DNA of 8,017 nucleotides from Methylocystaceae bacterium (GCA_003152255.1 PLZT01000022.1:1-8017); one strand, 5' to 3'. Counted from the stretch's first letter, positions 1 to 7,297 are shown. Numbers and translations: made by a program. The notes: generated by a model from the letters alone, not told the origin.

Positions 1-470
1 CGACCGGCGCGGTCGCTATGCGCCATGAGCTGCCGTCTAAAACATAATCGGAACGGCCATCATCCGAGTGGTTTCCATTAGGTGATTGCCACGATTTTTT
101 GGGCCACCTGAAGGTATGGATACGGTGGGGCGTGACTTTACGGCCCGGGTTGCCGAAATGCCAAACCGGTGCAATTTGATACGTAAGTGTGAACTCTCTG
201 GCGCAGGCACGTTGAGTTAGAGTTCCAATTCAGCCGGGCGGGGGGCGATCGATGTCGGATCTAAATTTCCTAAGCGCCTTTCATCTCGTGGCGACGAACT
301 GGATGAGGGGGTGGCGTTCGTCCATGGCTCGCCTCCCAAGACAACCATCTTTCGCCAACGGCGGACGGGCGCGGGCTTCGCTCGGAACCGTCCCACGCGC
401 TGTGTCAGGTGAGAAACCTAAGATAAATGCCCGCGTATACAAAAATGTTTCTCAAGCTAAGTTAAGATAT
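1..470. other. Upstream region without a recognisable gene
   Basis: No gene could be identified here. A frame open from the left edge ends at a TAG at 79-81 after about 26 codons and resembles nothing I know; it could be the tail of a gene outside the window. Positions 1-15 form a short hairpin (CGACC, 5-base loop, GGTCG). From 252 a frame stays open into the downstream CDS. Its first 73 codons are rich in Arg, Ser and Ala, lack a domain and precede a clear signal peptide, so I treat them as leader or unrelated sequence. Base composition falls from GC-rich to about 33-36% GC from about 420 onward. No convincing sigma-70 promoter was seen. Confidence 0.5.
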
Positions 471-3119
471 ATGTCGGAACGGAAACAGGATATACTTTCA
501 CTATTTTCTATTTGCGTTCTCATATTTGTGATACTTTATCTTTTTAATGGTGAAGCCATGGCTCACGAGCGATGGATTTTGACCCCAGAACAGATTATAG
601 ATTGGAATTCAAAGCCCAAGCCATATATTTTTACACATGTAACTTCCGGCAATACAACTATGATTATAGTGTTCATGATTTTCGTCGCTGGCTGGGTGCG
701 CCTCGGCTTCACAGGCGCCCGCGAGCTGTTTCCGGATTTGCAAGCGCGGCTATCTTCCTACGGCGATCATGTTCCTCGGATATTGCGATTTTGCTTGGGG
801 TGGATGCTGCTCTCCTCGGCTTTTGGCGTGGAGCCGCGGTTTGGGATCGAGCGATTCACGTCGCCGACCTTGTTCGCGCCTGACCTTCTACTGAGTAACC
901 TGGGACCGGACTGGGCATGGCTCCGCTGGGTCGAGGTCGTGATCGGCCTAGCGATTTTGTTTGGCCTGTATGTGCGATTGTTCGCCGCCTTGCTGATCGT
1001 GTTGGCGCTGCTCGGCGCCTGGCTGTTCGGCGCGGCGATCCTCGCCTATGCCGGCGCCTTGATCGGCGTTTGCATCTATCTGATCATGCAGGGCCCCGGC
1101 CGACATTATCTGCCCTTGCCCACGCTGCCGCCGTTCATCGGCGTGCAATCCTGGCTGGCGTCTCTGCCTCGCCAACGCGCTCAAGCCATCATGCGCATAT
1201 TGACGGGCGCCAATCTGCTTTATCTCGCGGTCTGGTTCAAAGTTCTGCAACCCAATCTACTGCTCGGAATCATCGAGACCTACCATCTGCCACTGCTGTC
1301 GAGCGCGCCCCAGTCTTTCACGCTTCTCATGACTCTCGTCGAGTTGGGCGCCGGAATATTGATCCTGGCGGGCATATTATTGCGGCCATTGTCGCTCGTT
1401 CTGCTGGCCGCCTTTTCGTTTTTCGCGGCTTTGCTGCCGGAAAGCTACACGTCGCACATATTGTTCTACGGCGTCATGCTGTCCTTCCTCTTCAATGCGG
1501 CGGGACACTGGCGCGTGCCGGTGGCGCAAGACAAGGCGGCCGAAATCGTCATCATCGGCGGTGGGTTTTCGGCCATTGCCGCCGCAACGAGAATCGAGCG
1601 GCTCATTGGGCCCTATACCCGGGTCAATCTCACATTGGTCCACCGCTCTTCCAATATGCTTTTTTACCCACTGTTGCCGGAGGTCGTCGGCGGAGGCATG
1701 CAACCCGGCAATATCGTCAATCCCATACGCCGGATCATTCCGCAAACGAGGGTGTTGAGCGGTCGGTTGCGCTATGTCGATGAGCAAAAGAAGCAGGTTT
1801 GCGTCAAACGCAAGGATGGCGGCGAACTCACGCTGCCTTACGATCAATTGATTCTGGCGTTGTTTCTGGAGCCTGATCTGGATTTCGTTCCAGGTATGAG
1901 CCGGCATTCCTACCCGATCAATTCGGTCGGCGACGCGTTGCACATTCGCAAGCGCGTGCTCGAAAACGTCGAGGACGCCGAACTCGTCTCCGACGCGATC
2001 GAGCGCAGTCGCCTGTTGAATTTCGCTGTCGTGGGATCTGGACAGCGTTCTTGCGCCACGGCCGTCGAACTTTGCGCAATGTTACGAACCGCCGAAGTCT
2101 CTCATCCCGTGCTACGCAACCATGGATGGCAGGTGCATCTTTATGAGGACACCAAGGTGCCGTTCACGGATTTCGAGGCGCAAACTCAATCACAGCGAAA
2201 TCGCGAATTGGAGAAAGCAGGCGTCATCCTGCATCGCAACGACGAGATCATCGGCGTGACCGATCGCGCCATTGCTCTGGCGAACCGCGAACGGCGTCCG
2301 GTCGGCATGGTCGTCAATGCGGCGTTCAAACAGCCGACCGTGCGGTTGGGAGAAAAAGAGTTTCCTTGGCCGCTGGAGGTTGGAGACGACCTCAATGTCA
2401 AAGGCCACGACAGGCTTTGGGCCGCCATTCTCAACGTGGGAGGGAAGCAAGCGCGCTTCAATACGATCGCAGACCTCGTCGCCGTGGGGAACTCCGTCGG
2501 TTACAACGCCTGGGCCCATTCGCAGAACTACCCTTCGCGGAAATTCAAACTGCATGGACGCTTCTTGAAATCATACAATATGGGCCGGCGGTCACTGTGT
2601 AGTTTGGGCGGATGGGTCGTGACCGGGATGCCGGCCTGGATCCTGTCGCGCTTGAACAATCTCGTCGCGCTCCCAGGCTTGGAGCGGAATCTTCGCATCC
2701 TGCTGGACTGGCTCCTGGATGTTCCGTTCCGCAACGACATCGCCGTGCTTGCGCCCGATCAGACCGAACATCTGCAGAAAAAACATTTCGAGACGGGCGA
2801 TGAGGTGATTTCGCAAGGCGAGACCGGGGACGCAGCCTTTATCGTCGAATCGGGCCGTCTCGACGTTTTGAAGGACGGGAAAAAGGTCGCCGAACTCTCT
2901 GAAGGCGATTGTTTTGGCGAAATCGCCTTGCTCAGCGACATCAAAAGAACTGCGACCGTTCGTTGTCTCACGCCATGCGAATTGACGGTCCTCGCCCGCG
3001 ACGACTTTCAAACGCTGTCTTCTGGCCAGGGTGCGCTCGCCCAAGCAATCCGCAAGCAGGCTCTGGAGAGGAAGCGCGCGCTGACGACTCCAATCGACGA
3101 AAGCGCTCCCAATTCATAG
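471..3119 (+). CDS. DoxX-like membrane / degenerate NDH-2-like / cyclic-nucleotide-binding fusion protein
   Basis: An 882-residue membrane protein with three parts. Residues 1-31 look like a signal peptide (KQ-containing N-region, hydrophobic 9-25, AMA before HERW). About eight or nine further hydrophobic segments between 61 and 344 resemble a DoxX-type membrane region. Residues 357-707 follow the type II NADH dehydrogenase fold (VIIGGGFSA, then LFYPLLPEVVGGG), followed by the NDH-2 membrane-anchoring tail (LPGLERNLRILLDW). Residues 762-852 are a cNMP-binding domain with an intact phosphate cassette (FGEIALL, then RTATV). The flavoprotein part is degenerate: His391 replaces the usual acidic residue, ALF replaces the A-x-G motif at 464-466, Ser527 replaces the third Gly of the second dinucleotide motif, and WAAILN at 650-655 replaces WAxGDC. 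It may not be a working NADH dehydrogenase. I chose 471 because it yields the signal peptide, although its ribosome-binding site is poor; 252 (955 residues) and 558 are alternatives. Domain assignment is strong; function is inferred. Confidence 0.88.
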   Translation: MSERKQDILSLFSICVLIFVILYLFNGEAMAHERWILTPEQIIDWNSKPKPYIFTHVTSGNTTMIIVFMIFVAGWVRLGFTGARELFPDLQARLSSYGDHVPRILRFCLGWMLLSSAFGVEPRFGIERFTSPTLFAPDLLLSNLGPDWAWLRWVEVVIGLAILFGLYVRLFAALLIVLALLGAWLFGAAILAYAGALIGVCIYLIMQGPGRHYLPLPTLPPFIGVQSWLASLPRQRAQAIMRILTGANLLYLAVWFKVLQPNLLLGIIETYHLPLLSSAPQSFTLLMTLVELGAGILILAGILLRPLSLVLLAAFSFFAALLPESYTSHILFYGVMLSFLFNAAGHWRVPVAQDKAAEIVIIGGGFSAIAAATRIERLIGPYTRVNLTLVHRSSNMLFYPLLPEVVGGGMQPGNIVNPIRRIIPQTRVLSGRLRYVDEQKKQVCVKRKDGGELTLPYDQLILALFLEPDLDFVPGMSRHSYPINSVGDALHIRKRVLENVEDAELVSDAIERSRLLNFAVVGSGQRSCATAVELCAMLRTAEVSHPVLRNHGWQVHLYEDTKVPFTDFEAQTQSQRNRELEKAGVILHRNDEIIGVTDRAIALANRERRPVGMVVNAAFKQPTVRLGEKEFPWPLEVGDDLNVKGHDRLWAAILNVGGKQARFNTIADLVAVGNSVGYNAWAHSQNYPSRKFKLHGRFLKSYNMGRRSLCSLGGWVVTGMPAWILSRLNNLVALPGLERNLRILLDWLLDVPFRNDIAVLAPDQTEHLQKKHFETGDEVISQGETGDAAFIVESGRLDVLKDGKKVAELSEGDCFGEIALLSDIKRTATVRCLTPCELTVLARDDFQTLSSGQGALAQAIRKQALERKRALTTPIDESAPNS

Positions 3120-3126
3120 TGACGAA

Positions 3127-3161
3127 GCCGGCGACAGGTTTTCGCTCAATCGGTCGCCGGC
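3127..3161. terminator. Hairpin just after the fusion gene, possible terminator
   Basis: A perfect 9-bp inverted repeat, GCCGGCGAC at 3127-3135 and GTCGCCGGC at 3153-3161, encloses a 17-base loop and begins 7 bases after the stop codon. It lies between two convergent transcription units. No T-run follows on either strand, so it is not a classical rho-independent terminator; it may instead stabilise the mRNA 3' end or assist rho-dependent termination. Confidence 0.35.
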
Positions 3162-3187
3162 GGGAGGCGCGGATCGCCCGCCCGACC

Positions 3188-3676
3188 TCATGCGCTCACG
3201 CCCGACTGCATGCCCAGGGACATTCTCGCCGCCGCAAAGGCGTGATCCCGATGCGGAAACGGCACACCGGCCGCGGCCTATACGCGTCTCCAGTCGTTTT
3301 GATCTTCTCGACGCCATGCAGATCGGCGAGTTCATCGAATGCGGAAAGCACTTGATCCAACAACTGAATGAGGGCACTCGGCGCGGTTTGCGTCGCAAGG
3401 CTCGTGAAGCCGACCAAATCCGGGAACAACACCGTGACTTCTTCGAAACTGTTCACGACCCACTGTTCGCCGTTCTTGAGGCGCGTGGCGATCGGGTGAG
3501 GCAGAATGTTGAGGAGCAGCCGATCCGAGCGCGCACGCTCATCTTCGATCTGCCTCAGATAGATTTGCTCACGCTCTCGCAGCCGTTTTTTCCAGCGTGG
3601 CCTCGACACGCGACTTGAGCAGGATCGGGTCGAAGGGTTTCGCCAGGTAAATCCCGTTTTCGAAAATTGGGGTATG
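3188..3676 (-). pseudogene. Remnant of response regulator-adenylate cyclase, two frameshifts, truncated at both ends
   Basis: Read on the minus strand in three successive frames, this region rebuilds part of a receiver-cyclase protein. The first frame, open after a TGA at 3677-3679, gives the end of a receiver domain (NGIYLAKPFDPILLKSRVEATLE), including its conserved Lys-Pro. At a six-A run (3586-3591) the frame must shift to continue as KRLREREQIYLRQIEDERARSD, a linker that leads to the class III cyclase core (LLLNILP, LFPDLVGFT with metal Asp, GVEKIKTTGDAY with Lys and second Asp). After GDAY a second shift at about 3278 restores AAAGVPFPHRDHAF and RMSLGMQ; GCGTATAGGCC looks like GCGTATATGGCC with one T lost. 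A TGA at 3188-3190 ends it before the Asn/Arg catalytic motif. Most of the receiver and half of the cyclase are missing, so the product cannot be active. The longest single frame is 3196-3609. Sequencing error could explain the indels but not the truncations. Confidence 0.85.
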
Positions 3677-3701
3677 TCATTGATCTAATTAGGGCGGTTT
3701 T

Positions 3702-3721
3702 CTATGCCTCGACCGGCGTAG
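3702..3721. terminator. Short hairpin downstream of the cyclase gene
   Basis: CTATGCC at 3702-3708 and GGCGTAG at 3715-3721 pair over 7 bp (one G-T wobble) around a 6-base loop. It lies 28 bases beyond the stop of the minus-strand cyclase gene and before the cyclase remnant, so it could end that transcript. No T-run follows on the minus strand, so support is weak. Confidence 0.25.
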
Positions 3722-3748
3722 CTTGTTGATCCTGATTGTGGCTACAGC

Positions 3749-5734
3749 TTATTGTTCTAGCCCCACCCGTCGCAGGAGCGCGACAAACCAAGGGTCCGTT
3801 CGCATATCCGCGTAGATTGGATCCACTTTCATCATTACGGCCCAGACATCGCGGTCACTGCAAGCCTTTTCCAGCCAAATCCGCGCTTGTTGACGGTCGC
3901 CCAATCCAAGGAATGTGAATGCGACCCCAATCGCACGAACATACGGATATTTGCTAGGGTCCTGAAGCTCTGCCAGAGTTTTCTGGGCTTTGGCCGATTC
4001 ACCAAATACCGCCCAGGCATGACCCAGCACACACCGCGTCCAAGCGGCGCCTCGTGAGAGTTCCTCCGCTTTGACGAGCGCCGTGAGAGCCTGCTCCCTC
4101 TTTCCTGCGGCGACATAGACTCTGCCCAAGAACCAAATTCCGAAAACGAATCGCTGGTCCAGTTCGATGACCTTGCTCAATTGGCGCTCGGCTTCGTCGA
4201 ACTTTCCAGCGTTGTAATACATCCATCCGAAAAACGTGCGGGCGATAAGCGAAAAAGGCTCGAGTTCGACCGCGCGCCGGCAATGTTCGATAGCGGCATC
4301 GTGGTTCCCGGCGCACGAGTAAACCCATCCGAGCCAGTACCGCGCCGGGACAGTCCGCGCGTTCAACGCGATTGCACGACGAAACTCGCGCTCGGCGTCG
4401 GCCAAATCACGGCTTTTACACAGTTGGGAAAAACCGAGCGAAGTGTGCGCCTCGGCAAGTTGCGGATCGAGTTGCAAAGCGCGCTTCGCAACAGCGGTGG
4501 CTTTCGGAATCGCCTCCCGCGGAGGCAGGTATCCGTACCAATTCAGCAGACTGTATGTGTCGGCAAGGCCGCTCATCGCGGGCACATAGTCAGGATCTTC
4601 GATCAAGGCCAGCTCGAAGTAAAGCTGCGCCTTCTTCAGGTCAGTTCCGCGCTGGTTCCAGAAGAAACGACCCTTCAGATACAACTCGTAGGCTTCGGTG
4701 CTGGTCGTGGGCAACTTAACGAGAGGCTGGTCGTCGAGACTGGCCAAGCGCAATTTCAACGCGGCCATGATTGCCCGAGTGACGTCGTCCTGGATCGCAA
4801 ACACATCCTGCATTTCCCGGTCGAAGCTCTGCGACCAAAGGCGGAAACCATCGACGACATTGATCAACTGAGCCGTGATGCGGAGCTTGTTGTCTGCCTT
4901 CCGGACGGTGCCTTCGAGCACTGTCTCCACGCCAAGCGCTTCTCCAATCTCGCGGATGTCTTGGCTGCGGCCTTTGAACGCAAAGCAGGAGGTGCGCGCC
5001 ACTACATGCAGCCCTTCAATTCTCGAGAGGGCGCTCAGCAAGTCCTCACTGATTCCATCGCTCAGAAACTCATTCTCGCGGTCGGAACTCATGTTCACGA
5101 ACGGCAACACAGCAATGGATTTCTGTGGTACGCGGTTGGATTGTTCCGCCGAAGACGAAAACTTTCGTTTGCCCGTGACCGGAGCTGTGGATTTTGGCGC
5201 GATTACGATCCGATACACCTCCACCGGCCGCTTGATATTCTTCAGCTCCACTTCGCCGATGCGAACCAGGGTCTGCGGTATCTTGTTGTACACCTGATCG
5301 TAGACTTGTTGTGTGACTGCAATCCCACCCGAATCGGCTAATGGCTCAATCCTCGCCGCGATGTTGACGCCATCACCCACAATGTCATCGCCACGTAGTA
5401 GCACATCGCCGAGGTGAACGCCGATACGTACCGTAAACAATCTGTCAGCCGAAGCGTCCGTATTGCGCCGGGCCACCGCCTCTTGGATTTCGATCGCGCA
5501 ATTCACCGCCGCTACAGCACTGCCAAACTCAACTAGGAAGCCGTCACCAATCGTTTTGACCTCGCGTCCTTGATGTTTGAGGAAGGCGGCCCGCAAGAGA
5601 CTCCGGTGTTCTTCAAGCAGCTCTAACGCCATAGCCTCGTCACGCTGCGCCAGTGCGCTAAACCCCACCATGTCGGTGAACATGATCGCGGTGAGGCGGC
5701 GTTGTTCTATGGTCTGTGCCTTATCAGCCACCAT
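3749..5734 (-). CDS. Class III adenylate cyclase with TolB-like and TPR domains
   Basis: A 661-residue soluble protein predicted to make cAMP from ATP. The class III catalytic domain spans about residues 10-175: MFTDMVGFS carries metal Asp21, VKTIGDGF carries adenine-reading Lys60 and metal Asp64, and DDIVGDGVNIAAR carries adenine-reading Asp117, Asn124 and Arg128. All expected catalytic and purine-selecting residues are present, which favours adenylate over guanylate cyclase. Residues 206-323 form a TolB N-terminal-like (FlgO-like) domain beginning IAVLPFVNMSSD, and about 345-640 is a run of TPR repeats, probably for protein contacts. No membrane segment is visible, so it is likely cytosolic. 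This order is common in rhizobial cyclases. The frame stays open upstream to 5920, but the extra 62 residues look non-coding; 5734 was chosen because the domain starts soon after. A GGAG lies 11 bases upstream, slightly far. The gene converges on the cNMP-binding fusion gene and lies just upstream, on the same strand, of the broken cyclase. Confidence 0.93.
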   Translation of the reverse strand: MVADKAQTIEQRRLTAIMFTDMVGFSALAQRDEAMALELLEEHRSLLRAAFLKHQGREVKTIGDGFLVEFGSAVAAVNCAIEIQEAVARRNTDASADRLFTVRIGVHLGDVLLRGDDIVGDGVNIAARIEPLADSGGIAVTQQVYDQVYNKIPQTLVRIGEVELKNIKRPVEVYRIVIAPKSTAPVTGKRKFSSSAEQSNRVPQKSIAVLPFVNMSSDRENEFLSDGISEDLLSALSRIEGLHVVARTSCFAFKGRSQDIREIGEALGVETVLEGTVRKADNKLRITAQLINVVDGFRLWSQSFDREMQDVFAIQDDVTRAIMAALKLRLASLDDQPLVKLPTTSTEAYELYLKGRFFWNQRGTDLKKAQLYFELALIEDPDYVPAMSGLADTYSLLNWYGYLPPREAIPKATAVAKRALQLDPQLAEAHTSLGFSQLCKSRDLADAEREFRRAIALNARTVPARYWLGWVYSCAGNHDAAIEHCRRAVELEPFSLIARTFFGWMYYNAGKFDEAERQLSKVIELDQRFVFGIWFLGRVYVAAGKREQALTALVKAEELSRGAAWTRCVLGHAWAVFGESAKAQKTLAELQDPSKYPYVRAIGVAFTFLGLGDRQQARIWLEKACSDRDVWAVMMKVDPIYADMRTDPWFVALLRRVGLEQ

Positions 5735-6348
5735 TTTTCCATGCACTCCAGAGTTGCCGCAATGCGAGTCTCGATTGAAGCGCACTTGTGGAACTCGGAA
5801 TTTCTTCAAACATTTTCTGACGCTACGGTCCATCGACAGGTCGATCAAGAGCATTATTGTGTGTTCAAGAGCGATTTTGAAGAAATTTCTAGACCTGAAC
5901 TTGGCAAAGCCGGTCCGCACGCCGCTGATCGGCCCAGCGCGCGTGCCGTGAATCCGTCGAGGGTTGGTGTTTTAACTCTAGACAGGAGAACGGTCTCGCC
6001 TTCAGAGATTTGTGCGCGAACAAAAATTAGGAGGCAGCCGTCTGGTCCCGTGCTTGAGGCACTTGGCCGCTTTCTGAGCTCGTCCATGGCGGCTTCGGGT
6101 CAAACTCGCTCGTAGGGGTCCATGGTGCCGCTCATCCGCTCACACACGGACAGCGCTCATGTCTGGAAGCGCCGTCTGCCTCAGGTTCGCGCCATAAGCC
6201 GCCATGAAAGGTAGCTCCCCGCTAATGCTGGGGTTCAGCGGCGGCCTGGTGACGCCGTCCACTGCAACCAGTTAGTGCTGGTCTGACCATCGCCAACGCT
6301 CAGCGCGATCTATTATTCTATTGCAACTGCTATAGCGGCGGCGCGGCC
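5735..6348. other. Gene-poor region upstream of the cyclase gene
   Basis: About 600 bases with no gene I can support. Frames on both strands (for example 5854-6087 minus and 5702-6115 plus) give low-complexity or patchy products with no motif. A minus-strand frame across about 6145-6270 stays open without a plausible start. The promoter of the cyclase gene should lie near 5735-5900, where the DNA is relatively AT-rich, but I could not place a firm -35/-10 pair. The patchwork character suggests old insertion debris or intergenic repeat sequence. Confidence 0.4.
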
Positions 6349-6534
6349 TCACGCATCTAAGTCTTCCGAACTAAGGAGCTTCCCTCGCCGCAACGCACGG
6401 GCTTTCATCATCACGAAGAAGCTGAACCCCAACTTGCCGCCGCGACGCACGCGTTCTCGCGCTTCGGGTTCGCGCCAGAAGCTTACATGCGCGCGGCTTC
6501 GAACGCAAAACGGCCTTGACGGCGCCCAGATCAC
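6349..6534 (-). other. Doubtful 61-codon ORF, possibly part of a dispersed intergenic repeat
   Basis: The frame would start at a GTG that overlaps the TGA of the preceding small ORF (GTGA). The product is Arg-rich (SFWREPEARERVRRGG, then LGFSFFVMMKARALRRGK) with no domain, signal peptide or convincing ribosome-binding site. It has the look of the short translated intergenic repeats that recur in Rhizobiales genomes, but that is an impression without any search behind it. I do not claim that a protein is made. Confidence 0.2.
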
Positions 6535-6722
6535 GAAGCGGGCGCGTCCGGAATCGTTTTCAGCTTTCTACGAATTGACACCATTTGCGTAAGACGGGCG
6601 ACGGCTATTCCCTGAAGCTTCCGCCGCCACGTCTGTCCAGTCAACGCGCACCTGAATTTCCGCGCGGCATATGCGTGGGACTCTTGCCAGTCGTTGGTGA
6701 CTGCAAACGCTTTTAGCGCCAT
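6531..6722 (-). CDS. Small hypothetical protein downstream of the P460-like cytochrome
   Basis: A 63-residue basic ORF starting with ATG three bases after the stop of the cytochrome gene, in an arrangement that would allow translational coupling (stop TAG, then GAG, then ATG; AAGAAG lies a little upstream). The product is Arg/Lys-rich in its middle and C-terminal part (RRKLQG, SIRRKLK), with no signal peptide, membrane segment or domain I recognise. Position is the main argument for reality; composition is not convincing. It could equally be untranslated 3' sequence of the cytochrome transcript. Confidence 0.3.
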   Translation of the reverse strand: MALKAFAVTNDWQESHAYAARKFRCALTGQTWRRKLQGIAVARLTQMVSIRRKLKTIPDAPAS

Positions 6723-6725
6723 CTC

Positions 6726-7280
6726 CTACTTCTTGGCGCAACGAGGGTCGGCGCTCTGAATCTCGGCGATCTTCTGATCATCGAACGGTAAAGGAGCGCA
6801 ACCGTGCCCTTTTTCACACACGAAGTCGTACCTAGCTGCGGGCTGATGACAACTTAGGCAAGTTACCCCTTGCGAGAGATTGACGACGTTGTCTCCGCGA
6901 TCTCGAATCTTGGCGCCTGCCGCCGAGACATCCAAAGCGAAAAACTCCCAGCCGTTCGTTTTGGGAAACTTCTCACGCGGATGCTTCACCATTGCTTCGA
7001 AAGGAACGAGCTGCAGGGTGGTGCCGACGGGATACTCCTTGTCCGGTATGCTGTCTCCGAAGATACGCATTGCCTCTTTCAACTTCTCCGGATCGGAGTG
7101 CTTGATGCGCGTATTCCTGACTTTTGGCCATTCAAGGATGCAGTCAAAGTTTTGCTCGGAAACGGCAATATCGTCAGCAAACACGCTGGACATCATACAG
7201 AATCCAAGCCCCGCCGAAAAGACGCCACGCCTAAACACATAAGCGGAAAGTCGCCACAAAAGCGCGATGTAATGACGCAT
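6726..7280 (-). CDS. Exported P460-like c-type cytochrome
   Basis: A 184-residue protein with an N-terminal signal peptide (Arg residues before a hydrophobic stretch, likely cleavage after VFA at residue 35), so it should act in the periplasm. A single CxxCH haem-attachment motif (CLSCH, 141-145) lies near the C-terminus, followed by RYDFVCEKGHGCAPLP and a final Cys181. GWEFFALDVSA, then CxxCH and DFV, matches the cytochrome P460-like family. Well-studied family members oxidise hydroxylamine or bind NO, but this branch, with its extra cysteines at 47, 155, 161 and 181, need not share that chemistry; disulphides between them are possible. Length is normal for the family. The ATG at 7280 has a strong ribosome-binding site at 7290-7297. 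The neighbours give no pathway clue, so the substrate is unknown. Confidence 0.87.
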   Translation of the reverse strand: MRHYIALLWRLSAYVFRRGVFSAGLGFCMMSSVFADDIAVSEQNFDCILEWPKVRNTRIKHSDPEKLKEAMRIFGDSIPDKEYPVGTTLQLVPFEAMVKHPREKFPKTNGWEFFALDVSAAGAKIRDRGDNVVNLSQGVTCLSCHQPAARYDFVCEKGHGCAPLPFDDQKIAEIQSADPRCAKK

Positions 7281-7289
7281 GAGCGTTTA

Positions 7290-7297
7290 CTCCTTTT
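7290..7297 (-). promoter_or_regulatory. Ribosome-binding site of the P460-like cytochrome gene
   Basis: On the minus strand AAAAGGAG lies 9 bases before the ATG at 7280. It is the best Shine-Dalgarno match in the window, and it settles the start against the internal Met codons at residues 29 and 30. Confidence 0.75.

Noticed and set aside
917..1783. Plus-strand ORF (288 codons) in another frame of the fusion gene
   Set aside because: Its Arg/His/Ala-rich product is typical of an out-of-frame reading of GC-rich DNA; the main frame carries clear membrane segments and the GGGFSA motif.
3190..3618. Plus-strand ORF opposite the cyclase relic
   Set aside because: The minus strand holds recognisable receiver and cyclase sequence, so this frame is a mirror product.
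3188..3676. Programmed frameshifting as explanation for the frame changes in the cyclase relic
   Set aside because: Two separate shifts, loss of most of the receiver and loss of the catalytic Asn/Arg motif point to decay, not regulated recoding.
4181..5341. Long plus-strand ORF (386 codons) opposite the adenylate cyclase gene
   Set aside because: It lies wholly inside the cyclase gene on the other strand, shows no domain, and the minus strand has unmistakable cyclase, TolB-like and TPR sequence.
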